Shown: positions 56,351 through 64,000 of the stretch, in pieces
How the letters are laid out: each line of letters begins with the position of its first letter
Position numbering within the stretch: position 1 is the first letter of the stretch
Translations under genes and position numbers: made by a program
Assembly (NCBI GenBank): GCA_947379755.1
Contig: CANCOC010000003.1
Location: 23,121-87,120 of the forward strand
Length of the DNA stretch: 64,000 bases
Direction: 5' to 3'
From: Alcaligenaceae bacterium
GTDB lineage: Bacteria; Pseudomonadota; Gammaproteobacteria; Burkholderiales; Burkholderiaceae_B
Notes under the pieces: model-generated
Databases searched by the model: none
What the model was told of the DNA's origin: nothing
What the model saw: only the letters and a program-made list of their open reading frames with translations

Positions 56351-57433
56351 ATGAAAAAGCACACGATTCTGATTGCAGGGGCAAGTGGCGTGGTGGGTGC
56401 CGCGGCACTTGAGCATTTTGCTTCACTTCCTGACTGGGAGGTGATCGCGCTCTCACGTCGTCCGGTGGCCTTGCCAGAGGGTGCCCGTCATATCAGTGTG
56501 GATCTGACTGATCTGGCTGCCTGCCATCAGGCGGCTATCAACCTCTCGCACGTGACGCATGTGCTGTTTGCTGCGTTGTATGAATTGCCCGAGCTGGTGG
56601 CAGGATGGCGTGATCCACGCCAGATGGCCGTCAATGAAGCGATGTTGCGCAATTTGCTCGATGCACTTGAACCGCAGGCAAAAGGCTTGCGTCACCTGAC
56701 GTTCATGCAGGGAACCAAGGCGTACGGAGGACATGTCGAGCCCGCACCTGTGCCTGCCAAGGAACGATGGCCACGCCATGCTCACCAGAACTTTTACTGG
56801 TTGCAGGAAGACCTGATGCGCGCCCGGCAAAAACAGGCAGCCTGGACCTTCACAATTCTGCGACCCCAGATTGTCTTTGGATATGCTGTTTCAAGCCCGA
56901 TGAATATTGTTGCCGCGATCGGTGCTTATGCCGCAGTTTTGCGTGAGCAAGGCCAGCCTCTGCATTTCCCAGGGGGGGGGCGTTATATCAATGGTGCAAG
57001 TGACAGCCGGATGATCGCCCAGGCAGCGGAGTTTGCTGCGACCCATGAAATTGCTGCCAATGAAACCTATAACGTTGTCAATGGCGATGCCTTGGTCTGG
57101 CCGGATATCTGGGGTTCGATTGCCGCACGGTTTGGCATGGAGACGGGCGAGCATGTGCCCTTATGCATGACCGAGATGATGCCGGCCTGTGAAGATGTCT
57201 GGCAAGTGATTGTCAAAAAGAATCAGCTTAAATCTTTGACTTTGGAGCAACTGGTTGCCAGTTCGTGGCAATTTACCGATCGTGCGCTGGGGTATGGCGC
57301 GGACCATCCGGCGGATTCGGTCCTGAGTCCGATTAAATTGCGCCAGCATGGTTTCAATACTTGTTATGACACCGAAGACGCATTGCATGACTGGCTGGAG
57401 TTAATGCAAAAAAATCGTCTGTTACCGCGCTAA
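56351..57433 (+). CDS. SDR-family reductase, PRISE-like (progesterone 5β-reductase/iridoid-synthase type)
   Basis: A 360-residue NAD(P)-dependent short-chain dehydrogenase. ILIAGASGVVGAAALEHFASLPDWEV is the cofactor fold, and HQNFYWLQEDLMRARQ matches the NFYYxxED catalytic stretch that marks PRISE enzymes, in which Tyr and Lys reduce an enone double bond by 1,4-addition. LRPQIVFGYAVSSPMN fits the substrate-loop region. ATG 56351 with a GAGG site is better than the TTG at 56339. Its presence suggests a conjugated carbonyl intermediate. Confidence 0.85.
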   Translation: MKKHTILIAGASGVVGAAALEHFASLPDWEVIALSRRPVALPEGARHISVDLTDLAACHQAAINLSHVTHVLFAALYELPELVAGWRDPRQMAVNEAMLRNLLDALEPQAKGLRHLTFMQGTKAYGGHVEPAPVPAKERWPRHAHQNFYWLQEDLMRARQKQAAWTFTILRPQIVFGYAVSSPMNIVAAIGAYAAVLREQGQPLHFPGGGRYINGASDSRMIAQAAEFAATHEIAANETYNVVNGDALVWPDIWGSIAARFGMETGEHVPLCMTEMMPACEDVWQVIVKKNQLKSLTLEQLVASSWQFTDRALGYGADHPADSVLSPIKLRQHGFNTCYDTEDALHDWLELMQKNRLLPR

Positions 57434-57497
57434 ACGGGCAGCACGCGTTCGTTGTATTCCCTGATTTAAATCATTGATCAGTTCAGGATAAATAAAC

Positions 57498-58487
57498 ATG
57501 GCATCACTTAAACAAACGTTGCGTGTGCTGGGTCAGTTCAGCATGGTACTTGCTGGACTGACTGCAGCGTACGCCTCTGCACAGACGACCTTTGCAGATC
57601 GACCCATCCGTATTGTTGTGCCTTATCCGGCGGGTGGTACGACCGACTTGCTGGCGCGCGCAGTCGGACCGCGACTCGGTGAACGAATCGGTCGTACGGT
57701 CGTGATTGAAAACAAACCGGGAGCCGGTGGCGTGATTGGCGCGGCGCAAGTCGCCAAGTCACCAGCTGACGGTCATACGCTGATTTTTGCCAGCATTGCA
57801 AGTCACGGAATCATTCCGGCCTTGCAGGTGCCTCCACCCTATGATCCGATCAAGGATTTTGCGCCAATAACGATGGTTGCAAGCACTCCCAATGTCTTGC
57901 TCGCAAATGTGAATCTGCCTGCGCAAAATGTCAAAGAACTGATTGCTCTGGCTAAAGCAAAGCCCGGCACGATCAATTTTGGTTCGACTAGTCATGGTGG
58001 CTCACCGCACATGAGTGGTGAGCTGTTTAAAACACTGGCTGGCATTGACATCGTCCATGTGCCCTATAAAGGCGGTTCGCCGATGCTGATTGATCTGATG
58101 GGTGGTCAGATTGCAATTGGTTTTGATAACCTACCTTCGTCGATGGCTTACATTCGTGCGGGAAAGGTGCGCGCGCTGGCAGTGACCACCACCAAACGCT
58201 GGCCGGGGGCACCAGAGATTCCAACAATGATCGAGGCAGGTGTGCCTGGTTACGATGTTTCTGCCTGGTTTGGTTTGCTCGCGCCAGCTGGCACGCCGCA
58301 ACCCTTGATCGACGAACTCAGCCGTCATCTGATTGCTGTCTTGCATTCGCCAGAGCTTGAAAAACAGTTCTTTGAACTGGGTGCGCAACCTGTGGGTGAC
58401 ACGCCTGAAGAATTTGCGCGTTTTATCGCAGAAGAGGGCGCCAAGTGGAGCAAGGTTGCACGCACCAACAATATCAAGCTGGAGTAG
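57498..58487 (+). CDS. Bug-family (TctC-like) periplasmic solute-binding protein (third)
   Basis: A 329-residue secreted protein. The signal peptide MASLKQTLRVLGQFSMVLAG… ends near ASAQT, then FADRPIRIVVPYPAGGTTDLLARAVGPRLG and VIENKPGAGGVIGAAQVAKSPADGHT. It lies inside the 48–62 kb cluster with no TctA/TctB partner in the window, alongside a complete ABC importer, so it may sense the substrate or serve a remote transporter. Confidence 0.9.
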   Translation: MASLKQTLRVLGQFSMVLAGLTAAYASAQTTFADRPIRIVVPYPAGGTTDLLARAVGPRLGERIGRTVVIENKPGAGGVIGAAQVAKSPADGHTLIFASIASHGIIPALQVPPPYDPIKDFAPITMVASTPNVLLANVNLPAQNVKELIALAKAKPGTINFGSTSHGGSPHMSGELFKTLAGIDIVHVPYKGGSPMLIDLMGGQIAIGFDNLPSSMAYIRAGKVRALAVTTTKRWPGAPEIPTMIEAGVPGYDVSAWFGLLAPAGTPQPLIDELSRHLIAVLHSPELEKQFFELGAQPVGDTPEEFARFIAEEGAKWSKVARTNNIKLE

Positions 58488-58575
58488 TTCACAGCTTTTG
58501 CACCTCAGATAGTCTGTCCAGGGCGCGCGACATCGGCGCCATTCTCTTTGCATTGTTTTCGCAGGAATATAGAAT

Positions 58576-59718
58576 TTGAAGCACGCTTACATTACCGGGG
58601 TGGGCAATACTGCCTTTGGTCGCCTCGAAGGGCACAGTACGCTCGATCTGATGGCTGCAGCCGCCAGGCAGGCACTCGACTGCGCGCAGCTTAAACGCAC
58701 CGGGATTGACGGCGTGCTGTGCGGCTACTCGACGACCATGCCACATCTGATGCTGTCGACTTTATTCTGTGAACGCTTTTCGCTGCGTCCAGACTATGCG
58801 CACAGTGTGCAGCTAGGCGGCGCAACGGGTGCTGCGATGTTGATGCTGGCACGCGAATTGGTTCAGAGCGGTCGTTGTAAAAATATTCTGGTGGTGGCTG
58901 GCGAAAACCGCCTGAGCGGCCAGACACGTGACAGCTCAATCCAGACGCTGGCGCAGGTAGGACATGCAGATTTTGAAGTGCCAAACGGGGCCTCGGTCCC
59001 AGCATATTACGGCTTGATGGCTTCACGTTATATGCATGAAACGGGTGTGACTAGCCAAGACCTGGCCGAGTTCGCCGTGCTCATGCGCAATAATGCGATC
59101 CGTCACCCGGACGCACACCTCACGACTCCGATCAGCATTGCGGAGGTTCTGGCTTCCAAACCGATTGCTGAGCCACTTCACCTGATGGATTGCTGTCCGA
59201 TTTCAGATGGAGCGATGGCCTTGATTGTCTCCTCCCAGGCGCCAGAGGGCGTTCGGGTCAGAATGGCTGGCGCGGGTCAGGCCCATTTGCACCAGCACCT
59301 GACCGCTATGCATGACGTGATGAATTGTGGTGCTGCGGTGGCTGCTGCCAGTGCGTTCAGGCAAGCGGGGCTGCAGGTGTCGGATATTGACTATCTGGGT
59401 ATTTACGATTCGTTCACCATCACGCTGCTGATGCTGCTCGAAGAAATCGGCTTTGCAAGACGTGGGCAGGCGGCGAACCGTTTGCGTCAGGGAGACTTTG
59501 CACAGCAAGGCGTTTTGCCGCTCAATACCCATGGTGGTTTATTGTCTTTTGGGCACTGCGGTGTGGCAGGCGGGATGGCGCATGCAGTCGAAGCCTGGAG
59601 GCAGTTTGCCCACCAGGCCGGTCCGCGGCAGGTCAAGACTCCGACACATGCCTTTATTCATGCCGATGGTGGTGTGATGTCCTCACATGTCAGCCTGATT
59701 TTGTCGAAGGAGGCTTGA
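58576..59718 (+). CDS. Thiolase-fold protein lacking the nucleophilic cysteine (Ltp2-like)
   Basis: A 380-residue thiolase-superfamily protein starting at a TTG, with AGGA 9 bases upstream. Where SCP2-type thiolases have the nucleophilic cysteine (NNNCSTGS), this one reads SVQLGGATGAAML, and the C-terminal Cys of CxGGGxG is also missing (HADGGVMSSHV). HGGLLSFGHCGVAGGMAHAVEAW and YLGIYDSFTITLLML keep the fold. The same losses are known in Ltp2-type aldolases that work with a DUF35 partner (ChsH2), which is exactly the next gene. A retro-aldol cleavage of a β-hydroxyacyl-CoA is therefore more likely than thiolysis. It lies 88 bases after the Bug gene. Confidence 0.8.
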   Translation: MKHAYITGVGNTAFGRLEGHSTLDLMAAAARQALDCAQLKRTGIDGVLCGYSTTMPHLMLSTLFCERFSLRPDYAHSVQLGGATGAAMLMLARELVQSGRCKNILVVAGENRLSGQTRDSSIQTLAQVGHADFEVPNGASVPAYYGLMASRYMHETGVTSQDLAEFAVLMRNNAIRHPDAHLTTPISIAEVLASKPIAEPLHLMDCCPISDGAMALIVSSQAPEGVRVRMAGAGQAHLHQHLTAMHDVMNCGAAVAAASAFRQAGLQVSDIDYLGIYDSFTITLLMLLEEIGFARRGQAANRLRQGDFAQQGVLPLNTHGGLLSFGHCGVAGGMAHAVEAWRQFAHQAGPRQVKTPTHAFIHADGGVMSSHVSLILSKEA

Positions 59719-59721
59719 GCC

Positions 59722-60120
59722 ATGACAGTCAAACATATTCCAGCCACGCCTGGATATTCACTTGCTCAACCCTATGTTGACGGTTTGTTGCATTGCCTGA
59801 TTCGTTTTCAGACATGTGGTGCCTGTGGCCGTGCTCAAACGCTGGCTCATGATGCTTGTCAGCATTGCGGTGCTGAGCAATTGAGCTGGTCTGATTCTGC
59901 GGGTCTTGGTACGGTGCACGCAGTGACCGTGGTTGGCCGTGCGCCGTCGGAGGCTTTTCGTCCACTTGCACCCTACACACTGGTGATTGTGACCCTCGAT
60001 GAAGGTGCGCGGGTGATGGGGCACGCATCGCCAGGGATCAAAATTGGTGATCGCGTCGTTGCTGGATTTTTTGATCATCTGGGGCAGACGCTCATCAGAT
60101 TTGAAGTTGCCCCTGACTGA
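59722..60120 (+). CDS. DUF35 zinc-ribbon/OB-fold acyl-CoA-associated protein
   Basis: A 132-residue protein. The N-terminal zinc ribbon is CGACGRAQTLAHDACQHCG (CxxC–x10–CxxC), followed by an OB fold (TVHAVTVVGRAPSEAF, YTLVIVTLDEGARVMGHASPGIKIGDRVVAGFF). Such proteins are partners of thiolase-fold enzymes, for example ChsH2 with Ltp2. It starts 3 bases after the thiolase-fold gene. Confidence 0.88.
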   Translation: MTVKHIPATPGYSLAQPYVDGLLHCLIRFQTCGACGRAQTLAHDACQHCGAEQLSWSDSAGLGTVHAVTVVGRAPSEAFRPLAPYTLVIVTLDEGARVMGHASPGIKIGDRVVAGFFDHLGQTLIRFEVAPD

Positions 60121-60204
60121 ACTTGCTATGTCATGCCTCTGAGCCAGTTTGCCCGAGACACGATTTGCGCTGCATTGAACTGAACCCATTGTGATGGAAT
60201 AACC

Positions 60205-62298
60205 ATGTCTGACCTGCTTGAGTCTGCTTTAAATCCCCGTACTGTCGCCATCATTGGCGCTTCTGAAAATATCCACAAGATTGGTGGACGTCCGATTTAT
60301 TACATGCAGCGAGCCGGTTTTCGTGGCACGATTTATCCGATCAATCCCTCGCGCACGGAGGTACAGGGACTTAAGAGTTATGCCTCGCTCGCACAGTTGC
60401 CAGAAACCCCTGAACTGGTGCTGATCGTAGTGGCTGGTGACAAGGCGGTCGAGGCCGTTGAGCAATGTGCCGCTATGGGCGTGCGATCGGTCGTGGTGAT
60501 CGCCTCGGGCTTTGGTGAGGTCGATGAGGCGGGTCGTCGCACGCAGCAACGGATGACGGATGCTGCACGTGCAACAGGGATGCGTATCTACGGCCCCAAT
60601 ACGCATGGACTGGCAAACTTTGGCACAGGTGCGATTGCTGGTTTTTCGACGATGTTCATTGAATGCCCTCCCCAGGACGGACCGATCGCCGTGCTCAGTC
60701 AGAGTGGTGGAATGAGTGCCATGGTGTATGGTCTGTTGCGCCAGAAAGGTCTGGGCGTTCGCCATGTTCATGCGACAGGCAACGAAGCTGATGTAACCGT
60801 CTCGGACATGGCCTGGGCCATTGCACATGATCCAGAAATCAAGTTAATGTTGCTTTATCTTGAAAATATTGCCAACCCTGAGATGCTGGCACGTACTGCA
60901 GAATATGCACGCAGCCGTGATCTGCCGATTGTGGCCGTCAAGGCAGGTCGTTCGGCCAGCGGCCAGAAGGCCGCGTCGACGCATACCGGGGCAATGGCCA
61001 ACGAAGATCGTGTAGTGGATGCGTTCTTCAGGAAACACGGTATTTTGCGTGTGCGAGATCCCCATGCCCAGGCCCTGGCTGCCGAGGCGTATCTGAAGGG
61101 CTGGCGCCCGGCGGGTAATCACCTGGTGGTGATCAGTAATTCAGGCGCAAGTTGCGTGATGGGAGCCGATGCGGCTGAAGACAACGGACTAGAGATGGCG
61201 GTCCTCAGCGAGGTGACGCAACAGGCTGTCGCCAAGTCTTTGCCAGGCTTTGCGACGACCACCAATCCGATTGATATCACTGCGGCCTTGCTTTCGAATA
61301 GCGGTTTGTTCAGCGAAGTCTTGCCCGCTGTTGCCACGGATCCTGCTGCCGATATGTTTTTTATCAATATTCCCGTAGCGGGTGCCGGGTACGATGTACA
61401 GGCTTTTGCACGTGATACGGCCGCGTTTGAAACCCTGACAGGCAAGCCCGTTGCTGTTGCAGCGTGGCAGGCGTCCGTAGCCGAACCATTTCGCCAGGCC
61501 GGTGTGGCCACCTTTGAAAATGAGGGACAGGCCGTTGGCGTCCTGGGGCAGCTTGCTGCACACACCGCCTTGTTGCGCCAGCCATTGACGATGTGGCCGG
61601 AATTACCTGCAGTGACGGTCCCTGCAGGATCGCAGCAATACTGCAACGAAGCTGAGTCGCTCAAACTGTTGTCCGATCACGGTGTGCCAGTTGTCGGTCA
61701 CATCCTGTGCCAGACGGCGGCTCAAGTCAAAACCGCTGTGCATGCCCTGGGTGGCGCGGTCGTGATCAAGGCATGCTCTGCAGAGGTGCCGCACAAGACC
61801 GAGTTTGGTCTGGTGGCACTCAACATTCAGGATGCGGATCAGGCAGTGAAGGTTTTTGAATCCCAGACCAAGCGGCTCAAAGAAATGAAGGTCGGCGCAG
61901 CCGGTGTCATCGTCGCCTCGATGCACCGTGGCCGCCATGAATTGATGGTGGGGGCACGCTTTGATCCTGTTTTCGGACCTGTGGTGCTTGTGGGCGCGGG
62001 CGGAAAATATGTCGAAGCCCTGAAAGATTACGCAGTGTTGCTGCCGCCCTTTAGTGTCGGGGAGGTCGAAACTGCCCTGCAAAGTTTGCGTCTGGCCCCC
62101 ATACTCAAAGGGGTGCGTGGTGATGCACCAATGGATGTGGTGGCATTCGCAGAGGTTGCCGTTGCGGTCGGTAAAATTGTCATGTCCGCAGGAGCGTCCA
62201 TTGCCTCGCTGGATCTGAATCCAGTTATGGTGGGTTTTGCTGGTGAGGGGGCTCTGGTTGTCGATGCCCTGCTGGAACGGGGGTGTAACAAAGGGTAA
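60205..62298 (+). CDS. ADP-forming acyl-CoA synthetase (acetate–CoA-ligase family)
   Basis: A 697-residue fused α/β enzyme. The CoA-binding start VAIIGASENIHKIGGRPIYYM (about 12–32) is followed by a succinyl-CoA-ligase-like α part with VRSVVVIASGFGEVDEAGRR, IYGPNTHGLANFG and the likely phosphohistidine loop STHTGAMANEDRV. The C-terminal ATP-grasp (about 470–690) has AVVIKACSAEVPHKTEFGLVALNI and VLVGAGGKYVEALKDYAV. It probably makes the acyl-CoA that the cluster consumes. A hairpin-like AAGGGT–AA–ACCCTT lies over its stop codon. The 84-base gap upstream shows nothing. Confidence 0.9.
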   Translation: MSDLLESALNPRTVAIIGASENIHKIGGRPIYYMQRAGFRGTIYPINPSRTEVQGLKSYASLAQLPETPELVLIVVAGDKAVEAVEQCAAMGVRSVVVIASGFGEVDEAGRRTQQRMTDAARATGMRIYGPNTHGLANFGTGAIAGFSTMFIECPPQDGPIAVLSQSGGMSAMVYGLLRQKGLGVRHVHATGNEADVTVSDMAWAIAHDPEIKLMLLYLENIANPEMLARTAEYARSRDLPIVAVKAGRSASGQKAASTHTGAMANEDRVVDAFFRKHGILRVRDPHAQALAAEAYLKGWRPAGNHLVVISNSGASCVMGADAAEDNGLEMAVLSEVTQQAVAKSLPGFATTTNPIDITAALLSNSGLFSEVLPAVATDPAADMFFINIPVAGAGYDVQAFARDTAAFETLTGKPVAVAAWQASVAEPFRQAGVATFENEGQAVGVLGQLAAHTALLRQPLTMWPELPAVTVPAGSQQYCNEAESLKLLSDHGVPVVGHILCQTAAQVKTAVHALGGAVVIKACSAEVPHKTEFGLVALNIQDADQAVKVFESQTKRLKEMKVGAAGVIVASMHRGRHELMVGARFDPVFGPVVLVGAGGKYVEALKDYAVLLPPFSVGEVETALQSLRLAPILKGVRGDAPMDVVAFAEVAVAVGKIVMSAGASIASLDLNPVMVGFAGEGALVVDALLERGCNKG

Positions 62299-62406
62299 AC
62301 CCTTGTAAAAAGTGCAGCATTCTCTGAAAGGAACTGCTTTTGAATCCGAGTGTTGACGCATTCACGCCCCTGCGGCACTATCTGTAGGTTCAAGAACATT
62401 TTTGTT

Positions 62407-62429
62407 TTTAATGTATGAAATACATTAAA
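62407..62429. promoter_or_regulatory. 23-bp palindrome upstream of the dipeptide-type binding protein
   Basis: TTTAATGTAT and ATACATTAAA are perfect 10-base arms around GAA, ending 22 bases before the ATG. This is a strong operator candidate, possibly overlapping the promoter. No regulator in the window is assigned to it. Confidence 0.6.
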
Positions 62430-62451
62430 TAACATCCTTTCGGAGTGACTC

Positions 62452-64000
62452 ATGCGTCGTACCCTGATCGCCGCCGCCGTATCGGCCGCCTTGCTTTTGC
62501 CCGCTATCGGTGTAGCAAAAACCTTCAAGTGGACCAGTCAGGGCGATATCCTGACACTTGATCCTCACTCACAGAATGAAGGCTTGAATATTGCCGCCAA
62601 CCTGTGGGTCTACGACCCACTGGTGCGTTACAACGAAAAGTTTGAAGTCTCGCCAGCCCTGGCCACCTCCTGGGAGCAGATTAATCCCTCACTCTGGCGC
62701 TTCAAGTTACGCGAAGGCGTGAAATTCCATGATGGCTCACCGTTTACAGCAGACGATGTCGTGTTCTCGATCAAACGCGCGATGGCACCTTCGTCGCAGT
62801 TCAAGTCCTATACAGCAGGCATTAAAGACGCCCGGGCGATTGATCCCCTGACAGTCGAAATCGAAACTGATGGCCCCAACCCCGTGTTGTTGCGTCAGTT
62901 GCCTGTGCTTGGCATGATGAGCAAGGCCTGGTCCGAGAAAAACAATGCGATGACACCTCAGGACTTCAACAAGAAAGAAGAAAGCTTCTCTGCACGCAAT
63001 GCGATGGGTACTGGCCCCTACAAATTGCAGTCGCGCGAGCTGGATGTCAAAACGACTTATATCGAAAATACGGACTGGTGGGGCAAGCCTACCAAGACAG
63101 GCAACGTCACTGAGATCATCTATACGCCGATCAAGCAAAACGCGACTCGGACCGCGGCATTACTATCCGGCGAAGTGGACTTTGTGCTGGATCCGGCAGC
63201 ACAGGATCTGGATCGCCTGCGCAAAGAAGTCAAAGTCGTCGATGGCAATGAGTACCGCACGATTTATATCGCAATGGACGTCAAAAGTCCCGAGCTGAAG
63301 TACAGCAACATCAAGGGTAAGAATCCTCTGGCCGATGTGCGCGTGCGCGAAGCGCTTTACCGAGCGATTGATATCGAAGCCATCAAAAAATCCGTGATGC
63401 GTGGCATGTCGCTGCCGACCGGTACCATGATTGCCCCCCAGGTCAATGGATATACCAAGGAACTGGGCAAGCGCGTGCCGTACGATCTGAACAAAGCCAA
63501 AGCCCTGATGAAAGAAGCTGGTTATGACAACAACTTTGAAGTCACCCTCGATTGCCCGAACAATCGCTACATCAACGACGAAGCCATTTGTCAGGCAGTG
63601 GTTGCAATGTGGGCCAAAATTGGCGTCAAGGCCAAACTCAATGCGATGCCACGCGCGACCTTCTTTCCGAAAGTGGGCAGCAACGACACCAGCATCTATC
63701 TGTTTGGCTGGGGCGTGCCCACCTATGATGCCTATTACTCACTCGAAGCGTTGATTCATAGCAAAGGCGAGGGCGCGAACGGTTCATTCAACTATGGCAA
63801 CTATTCCAATCCTGCGGTTGACAAGCTGATTGATACGATCAAGACAGAGACCAATGATGCCAAGCGCACAGAGATGATCCACGAAGCACTGGCATTGTTT
63901 GCCAAGGATTTTGGGGCGATTCCTTTGCATGACCAGGTCATTCCCTGGGCGATGAAAAAGAACGTCACTGTATTGCACCGTGCCGACAACCGTCCGGTTG
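62452..64000 (+). CDS. Dipeptide/oligopeptide-type ABC substrate-binding protein (partial)
   Basis: The frame is open to the right edge, so it is absent from the ORF track; at least 516 residues are present. The signal peptide MRRTLIAAAVSAALLLPAIG… ends near GVAKT. The SBP_bac_5 fold is clear: LTLDPHSQNEGLNIAANLWVYDPLVRYNEKFEVSPALATSWE, FKLREGVKFHDGSPFTADDVVFSIKRAM, NPLADVRVREALYRAIDIEAIKKSVM and LFGWGVPTYDAYYSLEALIHS. This family takes peptides, nickel or other small molecules. CGGAG lies 6 bases before the ATG. It is separated from the catabolic cluster by a 153-base gap with a palindrome, so it may belong to a new operon. Confidence 0.9.
   Translation, partial: MRRTLIAAAVSAALLLPAIGVAKTFKWTSQGDILTLDPHSQNEGLNIAANLWVYDPLVRYNEKFEVSPALATSWEQINPSLWRFKLREGVKFHDGSPFTADDVVFSIKRAMAPSSQFKSYTAGIKDARAIDPLTVEIETDGPNPVLLRQLPVLGMMSKAWSEKNNAMTPQDFNKKEESFSARNAMGTGPYKLQSRELDVKTTYIENTDWWGKPTKTGNVTEIIYTPIKQNATRTAALLSGEVDFVLDPAAQDLDRLRKEVKVVDGNEYRTIYIAMDVKSPELKYSNIKGKNPLADVRVREALYRAIDIEAIKKSVMRGMSLPTGTMIAPQVNGYTKELGKRVPYDLNKAKALMKEAGYDNNFEVTLDCPNNRYINDEAICQAVVAMWAKIGVKAKLNAMPRATFFPKVGSNDTSIYLFGWGVPTYDAYYSLEALIHSKGEGANGSFNYGNYSNPAVDKLIDTIKTETNDAKRTEMIHEALALFAKDFGAIPLHDQVIPWAMKKNVTVLHRADNRPV

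Overview
The window looks like a stretch of chromosome from a betaproteobacterium of the order Burkholderiales, most likely family Alcaligenaceae (Bordetella/Achromobacter/Advenella relatives). The reasons are the gene order maeB–rsmE–tkt–gap–pgk … fba–purC–purE–purK–sua5, three orphan Bug-type (TctC-like) solute-binding proteins, a Pit-type phosphate carrier, a fused pabBC gene and a very long tandem UvrA. Genus cannot be fixed from the sequence alone. I see no phage, insertion sequence, CRISPR array, tRNA or rRNA. Coding density is very high, no gap exceeds 300 bases, and many genes overlap by 1–11 bases.

Region 1 (1–19.7 kb) is mostly core metabolism. It holds the end of a malic enzyme (maeB), an orphan barstar-like gene, rsmE, the sugar-phosphate genes tkt, gap, pgk and fba, the DnaJ-like cbpA with its modulator cbpM, an NMT1/SsuA-type ABC importer, a Pit phosphate transporter, mog, a SAM methyltransferase, purC/purE/purK and sua5. 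Region 2 (19.7–24.1 kb) is a sugar-acid-like catabolic operon (Bug protein, RraA-family aldolase, IlvD/Edd dehydratase) facing a divergent GntR/FCD regulator. A perfect 16-bp palindrome sits between the putative -35 and -10 boxes of the operon promoter.

Region 3 (24.1–35.2 kb, minus strand) carries a CoA/glutarate-like set (gcdH, a TPP enzyme, a class III CoA-transferase, an AidB-like acyl-CoA dehydrogenase), then purU, an LhgO-like oxidase, a flavin reductase, pdxH, chaC and an MFS transporter. Region 4 (35.3–40.3 kb, plus strand) has tcdA followed by a second hydroxyacid operon: an FMN α-hydroxyacid dehydrogenase, a second RraA-family protein, a D-2-hydroxyacid dehydrogenase and a second Bug protein. 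Region 5 (40.3–48.0 kb) has pabBC and the 1876-residue tandem UvrA, then a 43-codon basic ORF with its own terminator.

Region 6 (48.2–64 kb, plus strand) is the most interesting part. A branched-chain-type ABC importer with a fused LivM–LivG subunit is followed by a cyclase-family hydrolase, an IclR regulator, a split AtuA-like pair, a PRISE-like reductase, a third Bug protein, a thiolase-fold protein lacking the nucleophilic cysteine, its DUF35 zinc-ribbon/OB partner and an ADP-forming acyl-CoA synthetase. A dipeptide-type solute-binding protein preceded by a 23-bp palindrome runs off the right edge. Together these look like an uptake and CoA-dependent degradation system for an unidentified cyclic or branched acid. 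The substrate is inference.
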